Shown piece after piece: positions 1 to 4,185 of a stretch of 5,891 nucleotides of DNA. The first letter of the stretch is position 1, and each line of letters opens with the position of its first letter. The notes beneath the pieces are model-generated. The model was not told the DNA's origin. It saw only the letters and a program-made list of their open reading frames with translations, and ran no database searches. This stretch comes from Anaerolineales bacterium (GTDB lineage: Bacteria > Chloroflexota > Anaerolineae > Promineifilales > Promineifilaceae), in the NCBI GenBank assembly GCA_020432595.1, contig JAGQGA010000242.1, positions 1,882 to 7,772 on the forward strand, written 5' to 3'. Made by a program: the position numbers and the translations under genes.

Positions 1-83
1 GCCAGCAGCAGCAAGAAAAGCCACAGCAACGGCAGCCACACCCGCAGTTCCACACGTACCGTTGCCTTCTCAAGCTTTTTCAT
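1..83 (-). CDS. N-terminal fragment of an unidentified membrane or secreted protein (cut by window edge)
   Basis: An ATG on the minus strand at 81-83 opens a frame that stays open for 27 full codons to the window edge. The start reads MKKLEKATVRVELRV, followed by an almost uninterrupted hydrophobic run (WLPLLWLFLLLL). Basic residues followed by 12 or more hydrophobic residues is the layout of a signal peptide or a first transmembrane helix, so the product is probably exported or membrane-bound. The best ribosome-binding candidate is a weak GGGA ten bases upstream (94-97), so the exact start is uncertain. The gene follows the protease after 241 bases that contain a terminator, so it is probably transcribed separately or through an attenuator. 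Too little is visible to assign a family. The leucine codons create a short CAG/CTG run at 3-11 that should not be taken for a microsatellite. Confidence 0.55.
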   Translation of the reverse strand, partial: MKKLEKATVRVELRVWLPLLWLFLLLL

Positions 84-130
84 GTTGTCATTGTCCCATA
101 TGGTTGGAGGGATGCAACTGTGGGGATAAA

Positions 131-169
131 CAAAAACACCCCGCCACGATTTTGGGGTCGGGCGGGGTG
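131..169 (-). terminator. Rho-independent terminator, minus strand, downstream of the protease
   Basis: CACCCCGCC at 137-145 is the exact inverse complement of GGCGGGGTG at 161-169. The helix continues past one bulged base (A146) with CGA/TCG (147-149 with 158-160), leaving an 8-base loop. Read on the minus strand the stem is followed by TTTTTGTTT, the U tract of an intrinsic terminator; the plus strand has no T run after it. It lies 155 bases beyond the protease stop and 48 bases before the next start codon. It may therefore end the protease transcript or act as an attenuator in the leader of the next gene. Confidence 0.75.
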
Positions 170-240
170 GATGGTAGACCTTTGGCTCTCAGGCTGGCTA
201 TTTCCATAACCAGAAATTTGATCTACACTATGTACTTTGG

Positions 241-256
241 TAGTACTATAGTACTA
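241..256. repeat. Two tandem copies of the palindrome TAGTACTA (operator-like)
   Basis: TAGTACTA occurs at 241-248 and again, immediately adjacent, at 249-256. Each octamer is its own reverse complement, so the 16-base block is also a perfect palindrome. It sits in an AT-rich non-coding stretch. On the minus strand it contains two TATAGT hexamers (245-250 and 253-258), each one mismatch from the -10 consensus. GAAACA (276-281) lies 17 bases upstream of the second. A dyad-symmetric site over a -10 element is the usual position for a repressor operator. The promoter reading is weak because the -35 matches only 3 of 6 bases, and no regulator is visible in the window. Confidence 0.4.
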
Positions 257-284
257 TAATCTAAAATCATTAAAATGTTTCTTA

Positions 285-302
285 AGAAAACGGCCGTTTT
301 CT
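285..302. repeat. 18-bp perfect palindrome around AAACGGCCGTTT (intergenic copy of the repeated motif)
   Basis: The sequence AGAAAACGGCCGTTTTCT is identical to its own reverse complement over all 18 bases. It is the longest and only non-coding copy of the motif that recurs in the coding regions of this window. It lies 22 bases beyond the protease stop codon. As RNA it could fold into a 7-bp stem with a GGCC loop, but no clean U tract follows, so I do not call it a terminator. Confidence 0.85.
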
Positions 303-324
303 AAAAAATCCAAAAATCGTTTTG

Positions 325-2115
325 CTAGTGTCGAATCAAGGGCAGATAGCTGACAAAAAACGCCTGTGACCCAGGTATAACAATCGTGCTGACGCTGTTA
401 CTGGCTTGCCCTGAACCCAAATAAGCTGTGTTATCGAGCGTAGAAAGTGCGCCGACAACTACATCGTCAATGTACCAGCCATCAGCTGCAATAATGCTGT
501 CGGTGGCAAACCGAAAGCGGATTTGCACCGTTTGCCCCGCATAGGCGGCCAAATCTACTTGGCTTTCCTGGTACCCCAGGCTGCTACCCGTAAAGGCCGG
601 CCGGCCGTGCAGCGGGTTGTCCTCATTGGGATCAATGCTGCCGTTGTAGCCGTTGCGAATAAAGGCCGCGTCTAAATCAGCCCATGAGCCGCCGTTATCG
701 CTGGAGATTTCTACCACGCCGCCGTCATAACCGGATTCAGTGGCGTAATCGTGCCAGAAGCTGAGAACAAAGTTGTTACCCAGCGGTTGGGGAATGGTCA
801 GCAGCAGATATTGGTCGCTAATGCCTTCGATATTGCGGGCAAACCAACTGTGTTCGGGTGTGTGGGCATAAGTGTTTGTCAATCCCCAATCCACGTTGGT
901 AGCGTTGGGGTCATGGGCAACTTGCCAATGGGTTACGCCGCCTTCCAGGTCATCGTTTATGGCAATGTTCGAGGCGGGGTATTGGTTGTTGAGGCGCACG
1001 GCAAAGCTGGCTGTAAAACGGCCGTTTATATCCAGCGGCGGCACAGTCCAGCGGGCAACTCCTTCAGCAACTACCCCATTGCTGCTAATCGAGCCATCCA
1101 CATAGCTGCTGCCGACCGGAATTGTGTCACTCATCACCTGACCGGGCAGCAGCTTGGTGCCAATGTTGTCATAGGTCAGCGTGTAGGTGATGACCCCACC
1201 GGGGGTGACGGTAGGAGAGGAGGCGGTTTTGGTAAAAATAGCTGCCTCTGCGTTAATTGTCGTGTCAACCCAGTCCACAAAGCGGGACACCCGCATATAG
1301 ACACCGGGGAAGTTTGGTGCCGCGCATCCATCACCCCAGCTTACCACCCCCACCTGCTGCCAGCTTTGGCTGGCACTGTCAAACCACACCAGTGGCCCCC
1401 CGCTGTCCCCCTGGCACGTATCCTTTCCCCCTTCAAACAGCCCCGCACAGAGCATATTGTCGGTGATTTGGTCGTTGTAAGGGTTGTTGCAGGCAGCATT
1501 AGAAACAATCGGTAGCTCAACCCACTGCAACTGTGCTGGGTAGTTAATGCCACCGGGTACAGGTTGCCCCAGCGTATTGCCCCAGCCCGTTGCGATAGAA
1601 TTTTCCCCCGTCAAATCCCCCACGCTGGCGGCAGGTAAGGCAATTGTTGCCACCTCTAATCCCCCAGCCGTTGCGCCAAGCGTGACTGGTTCACTCAGCC
1701 GCAGCAGGGCAATGTCGTTGTCAGCTGTAAACGGGTCATAGTCAGGGTGCATGATGATGTTGGTGAGCGTTCGCTGCTGAAACCCCGCTTCTGGTGCTTC
1801 CAAGTTTTGTATACCTGCTACGATATCAACCCAATCTGGCGACACATTTTCAACGCAATGGGCAGCCGTTAAGACCCAATAGGTATGAATTAGCGACCCG
1901 CCGCAAAATTGATTGTTATATAAATCAGTAGCTCCACCGTTGACCAAGGCCACTTGCCACGGCCAATCACCCGGCTGAGCATCTTCACCACCAACAATGT
2001 TGGGCACGGCTGGCGGCGGCGGGCTGGCCTGCGTTAATGGGATGCTTGCCCACAAAAGCAGCAGCAGCAAGGGAAATGCTATGATCCATTGGCTTTTCAA
2101 ATGTTTGTGTTTCAT
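325..2115 (-). CDS. Secreted trypsin-like serine protease (S1A) with DUF11-like and immune inhibitor A/MAM-like C-terminal domains
   Basis: A predicted extracellular endopeptidase of 596 residues. Residues 1-30 form a signal peptide: basic start, a leucine-rich core at 16-21, likely cleavage after TQA. A short proline-rich propeptide runs to N39, and IVGGE at 40-44 is the new N-terminus expected of a chymotrypsin-fold enzyme. The catalytic triad is H86 (TAAHC), D134 (DNDIALL) and S238 (GDSGGP). D232, six residues before the serine, together with G261 and G271, gives the S1 pocket of an Arg/Lys-specific trypsin. All six cysteines fit canonical pairs (71-87, 209-223, 234-264). Residues about 294-375 resemble a DUF11 beta-sandwich repeat. 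Residues about 388-554 resemble the jelly-roll domain of immune inhibitor A-type proteins (WHDYATESGYDGG, ending GWYIDDV). The tail ends SYLPLIRH. The start at 2115 is chosen because AAGGAG lies 7 bases upstream; an alternative GTG at 2178 falls inside the upstream terminator and would bury the signal peptide. The physiological substrate is unknown. Confidence 0.93.
   Translation of the reverse strand: MKHKHLKSQWIIAFPLLLLLLWASIPLTQASPPPPAVPNIVGGEDAQPGDWPWQVALVNGGATDLYNNQFCGGSLIHTYWVLTAAHCVENVSPDWVDIVAGIQNLEAPEAGFQQRTLTNIIMHPDYDPFTADNDIALLRLSEPVTLGATAGGLEVATIALPAASVGDLTGENSIATGWGNTLGQPVPGGINYPAQLQWVELPIVSNAACNNPYNDQITDNMLCAGLFEGGKDTCQGDSGGPLVWFDSASQSWQQVGVVSWGDGCAAPNFPGVYMRVSRFVDWVDTTINAEAAIFTKTASSPTVTPGGVITYTLTYDNIGTKLLPGQVMSDTIPVGSSYVDGSISSNGVVAEGVARWTVPPLDINGRFTASFAVRLNNQYPASNIAINDDLEGGVTHWQVAHDPNATNVDWGLTNTYAHTPEHSWFARNIEGISDQYLLLTIPQPLGNNFVLSFWHDYATESGYDGGVVEISSDNGGSWADLDAAFIRNGYNGSIDPNEDNPLHGRPAFTGSSLGYQESQVDLAAYAGQTVQIRFRFATDSIIAADGWYIDDVVVGALSTLDNTAYLGSGQASNSVSTIVIPGSQAFFVSYLPLIRH
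1016..1027. repeat. Palindrome AAACGGCCGTTT, copy inside the protease gene
   Basis: Perfect 12-bp palindrome. On the minus strand it is read AAC GGC CGT TTT, giving N364-G365-R366-F367 of the protease, in the DUF11-like domain. Confidence 0.85.
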
Positions 2116-2122
2116 CTGACCA

Positions 2123-2128
2123 CTCCTT
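2123..2128 (-). promoter_or_regulatory. Shine-Dalgarno site of the protease gene
   Basis: The minus strand reads AAGGAG here, a full anti-16S match, 7 bases before the ATG at 2113-2115. It decides the start: the longer open frame beginning with GTG at 2178 overlaps the pckG terminator and would put 21 extra residues before the signal peptide. Confidence 0.8.
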
Positions 2129-2142
2129 GAACTGTTGAGCAA

Positions 2143-2171
2143 AGCATAACATGATGGCGAATAACCAACAA
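2143..2171 (-). promoter_or_regulatory. Candidate sigma70-type promoter of the protease gene
   Basis: On the minus strand TTGTTG (2166-2171) is followed after exactly 17 bases by TATGCT (2143-2148), 28 bases before the protease ATG. The -10 matches 4 of 6 consensus bases and the -35 matches 3 of 6, so support is modest. The location is sensible because it is the only space between the pckG terminator and the start codon. The -35 hexamer overlaps the end of the terminator's U tract. Confidence 0.3.
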
Positions 2172-2204
2172 AAAACACCCGGCCTCAGACCGAGGCCGGG
2201 TGTT
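2166..2204 (-). terminator. Rho-independent terminator of pckG, minus strand
   Basis: AACACCCGGCCTC (2174-2186) and GAGGCCGGGTGTT (2192-2204) are perfect inverse complements: a 13-bp stem with a 5-base loop. On the minus strand the stem runs directly into TTTTTT (2175 down to 2170) and then GTTGG. It begins 23 bases after the pckG stop codon. This is the strongest terminator in the window, and it implies that the protease downstream has its own promoter. Confidence 0.92.
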
Positions 2205-2226
2205 CATAATGAAGGCAGAATGGGGT

Positions 2227-4053
2227 TTAATGGAATTCCCAATAGGCGGGCGAACGCCAGAGGTTGGACAGCAGCAGCTCGCGGATTGCCATTAGCTCTT
2301 TGGGCAGCCGGTCATATAGCTTGACAAAGAGGGCTTCGTGAGAGATGACCTCCTCTTTCCACCGTTCCACGTCTACCGACATGACCGCCTGGAATTCTTC
2401 GTGAGTAAAGTCAGAACCACTCCAATCAAAGTCAATATAGCGGGGCATCCAGCCGATGGGGCTTTCCACGGCCACTGCATGACCATGCGCCCGTTCGATG
2501 ATCCATTTAAGAACGCGCATGTTTTCGCCAAAGCCGGGCCACAGCCAACGGCCGTTTTCGTCTTTGCGGAACCAGTTGACGCAGAAAATACGAGGCGGGT
2601 TAGGAATCGTCCGGCCAAAGCGAAGCCAATGGTTAAAATAGCTTGCCATATGGTAGCCCGCAAACGGCAGCATCGCCATCGGGTCACGCCGCACCTGCCC
2701 CACTGCACCTGTGGCTGCCGCCGTTGTTTCAGACCCTAACGTTGCCCCGGCATATACACCATACTGCCAGTTAAACGCCTGATACACCAGCGGAATGGTG
2801 TCGCTGCGCCGGCCGCCAAAGATGATGGCTTTAATTGGCACTCCGGCCGGGTTTTCCCATTCAGGGTCAATTACCGGGCATTGCCCCGCCGGGGCGGTGA
2901 AGCGGGCGTTGGGGTGAGCGGCTTTGCGCCCACTGTCGGGTGTCCAATCTTGCCCCAGCCAATCAATGGCTGAAGCCGGGGGTTCATCCGTCATGCCTTC
3001 CCACCACACGTCCCCGTCGGGGGTTAAGGCCACGTTGGTAAAGATGGCGTTGCGGCTGCATGATTCCATCGCGCTGGCGTTGGTTTTATAGGAAGTGCCG
3101 GGTGCCACGCCGAAGAAGCCCATTTCCGGGTTGATGGCGCGAAGTTCTCCATCCTCATTGGGTTTAATCCAGGCGATATCGTCGCCAACGGTGGTGATTT
3201 TCCAGCCTCCCATCCCTTCGGGTGGTGCCAGCATGGCAAAGTTGGTTTTGCCACAGGCACTGGGGAAGGCGGCAGCCACGTAGGTTTTCTCGCCGTTGGG
3301 GTCTTCGGCTCCCAAAATAAGCATGTGTTCGGCCAGCCACCCTTCGTCATGGGCGATCTTGGAGGCGATGCGGAGGGCGAGGCATTTTTTGCCCAGCAGG
3401 GCATTGCCGCCGTAGCCGCTGCCATAGGACCAAATGGCACGCTCTTCGGGGAAGTGGACAATGTATTTGTTGTCCTTGTTGCACGGCCACATCACGTCTT
3501 CTTGCCCCGGTTCCAGCGGCGCACCCACGGAGTGGACGCAGGGGACAAAATCGCCATCGGTACCGACGACATCCCAAACGGCCGTTCCCACCCGCGTCAT
3601 AATGTGCATATTCGCCACCACATAAGCCGAATCCGTTAGTTCGATGCCAATTTGCGCCAATGGCGACGAAAGCGGCCCCATGCTAAACGGAATCACATAC
3701 ATCGTCCGTCCGTGCATACAGCCGCTGAAAAGCCCGTCTAACGTCGCGTGCATCTCTTTCGGGTCAACCCAGTTGTTGGTGGGGCCAGCATCTTCCTTGC
3801 TCAAGCTGCAAATAAAGGTACGGTCTTCCACACGCGCCACATCGCCAGGGTCAGAGCGTGCCAAATAACTGTTTGGTCGTAGCGTCTCATTGAGCTTGGT
3901 AAAGGTGCCGCTGGCTACCAAGGTATCACACATTACCTGATACTCTGCGGCAGAGCCATCGCAGAAATAAACATCATCAGGTTGACACAGTGCTACCATT
4001 TCTTGAAGCCAGTTTTTAATGCCAGTGTGCTGCAGGTTGAGCGGGAAGTCCAT
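2227..4053 (-). CDS. pckG: Phosphoenolpyruvate carboxykinase (GTP-dependent)
   Basis: Cytoplasmic enzyme that interconverts oxaloacetate plus GTP with phosphoenolpyruvate, CO2 and GDP. It is the entry step of gluconeogenesis, or can work in reverse as an anaplerotic reaction. The 608-residue product is the usual length of the GTP-type family and unlike the shorter, sequence-distinct ATP type. Visible hallmarks are [13 protein letters not shown] (115-127), the substrate and metal-binding stretch [15 protein letters not shown] (210-224), EHMLIL (242-247, with a likely metal-ligand histidine at 243), the P-loop FPSACGKTN (263-271) containing the reactive cysteine C267 typical of GTP enzymes, the kinase-2 acidic pair VGDDIAW (289-295), FGGRRSDT (412-419), and the guanine-binding region NWF (493-495) to [10 protein letters not shown] (508-517). 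The start is ATG 4053, with GGAG six bases upstream; an in-frame TTG at 4095 would add 14 residues but has no ribosome-binding site. A strong terminator follows, so it is probably the last or only gene of its transcript. Confidence 0.97.
   Translation of the reverse strand: MDFPLNLQHTGIKNWLQEMVALCQPDDVYFCDGSAAEYQVMCDTLVASGTFTKLNETLRPNSYLARSDPGDVARVEDRTFICSLSKEDAGPTNNWVDPKEMHATLDGLFSGCMHGRTMYVIPFSMGPLSSPLAQIGIELTDSAYVVANMHIMTRVGTAVWDVVGTDGDFVPCVHSVGAPLEPGQEDVMWPCNKDNKYIVHFPEERAIWSYGSGYGGNALLGKKCLALRIASKIAHDEGWLAEHMLILGAEDPNGEKTYVAAAFPSACGKTNFAMLAPPEGMGGWKITTVGDDIAWIKPNEDGELRAINPEMGFFGVAPGTSYKTNASAMESCSRNAIFTNVALTPDGDVWWEGMTDEPPASAIDWLGQDWTPDSGRKAAHPNARFTAPAGQCPVIDPEWENPAGVPIKAIIFGGRRSDTIPLVYQAFNWQYGVYAGATLGSETTAAATGAVGQVRRDPMAMLPFAGYHMASYFNHWLRFGRTIPNPPRIFCVNWFRKDENGRWLWPGFGENMRVLKWIIERAHGHAVAVESPIGWMPRYIDFDWSGSDFTHEEFQAVMSVDVERWKEEVISHEALFVKLYDRLPKELMAIRELLLSNLWRSPAYWEFH
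2547..2556. repeat. Palindrome AACGGCCGTT, copy inside pckG (near the 3' end)
   Basis: Perfect 10-bp palindrome, followed by two more Ts on the plus strand. On the minus strand it is read AAC GGC CGT T.., giving N500-G501-R502 of the carboxykinase, next to the nucleotide-binding region. Confidence 0.85.
3577..3586. repeat. Palindrome AACGGCCGTT, copy inside pckG (5' half)
   Basis: Perfect 10-bp palindrome. On the minus strand the frame is shifted relative to the copy at 2547: it is read .A ACG GCC GTT, giving T157-A158-V159 of the carboxykinase. Confidence 0.85.
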
Positions 4054-4185
4054 ATTTTTCTCCAAAAGTGGTGCAAACACTTGGTTCACAGCCAATAAAT
4101 AGATTCGCTTTCTGTACGAAAATCGAGTTTACAGTTTGAAAACGGTTTGGCAGGTGACAAAAAGCATGTATTTGGCTGCCTGTTG
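4054..4185 (-). other. Intergenic leader between the oxidoreductase and pckG
   Basis: This 132-base gap should hold the end of the upstream transcript and the pckG promoter, but neither is clear. Near the oxidoreductase stop, GTGACAA (4183-4189, minus strand) can pair with TTGTCAC (4154-4160) across 22 bases, and GGCAG (4176-4180) with CTGCC (4149-4153). These two pairings exclude one another, and neither is followed by a good U tract. Closer to pckG, CTGTA (4112-4116) and TACAG (4130-4134) form a dyad with a 13-base spacer. AAGTG/CACTT (4066-4070 and 4078-4082) could form a small hairpin just before the ribosome-binding site. I see no -35/-10 pair that I would defend. Confidence 0.35.
4060..4063 (-). 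promoter_or_regulatory. Shine-Dalgarno site of pckG
   Basis: The minus strand reads GGAG here, six bases before the ATG at 4051-4053. It fixes the pckG start at 4053 rather than at the in-frame TTG at 4095, which has no purine-rich site upstream. Confidence 0.7.

Noticed and set aside
62..259. A 65-codon plus-strand frame in the non-coding stretch
   Set aside because: It would start with TTG, has no ribosome-binding site, overlaps the minus-strand gene start at 83, and runs through the terminator and the tandem palindromes. The translation looks random.
595..607. GGCCGGCCGGCCG run as a related repeat
   Set aside because: It contains CGGCCG cores but no AA/TT flanks. It encodes the Gly-Arg-Pro segment of the protease and looks like ordinary GC-rich coding sequence.
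751..1515. A 254-codon open frame on the plus strand, antisense to the protease
   Set aside because: It overlaps a protease whose catalytic triad, disulfides and domains are all intact on the other strand. Its translation shows no recognisable domain, and there is no convincing start context. It is a shadow frame of GC-rich coding DNA.
2057..2070. CAG-type trinucleotide run, also seen at 3-11
   Set aside because: On the minus strand these are CTG leucine codons in the hydrophobic cores of signal peptides, so codon use explains them without a microsatellite.
2116..2178. GTG start at 2178 extending the protease by 21 residues
   Set aside because: The GTG lies inside the pckG terminator stem. 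The ATG at 2115 has a perfect AAGGAG at 7 bases and starts directly with a normal signal peptide.
4054..4095. TTG start extending pckG by 14 residues
   Set aside because: There is no Shine-Dalgarno site upstream of the TTG, whereas ATG 4053 has GGAG at six bases and gives a normal family length.
4138..4148. AAAACGGTTT as a ninth copy of the palindrome
   Set aside because: It lacks the central CCG half (AAACGGTTT against AAACGGCCGTTT), is not palindromic, and could be a chance or decayed match.
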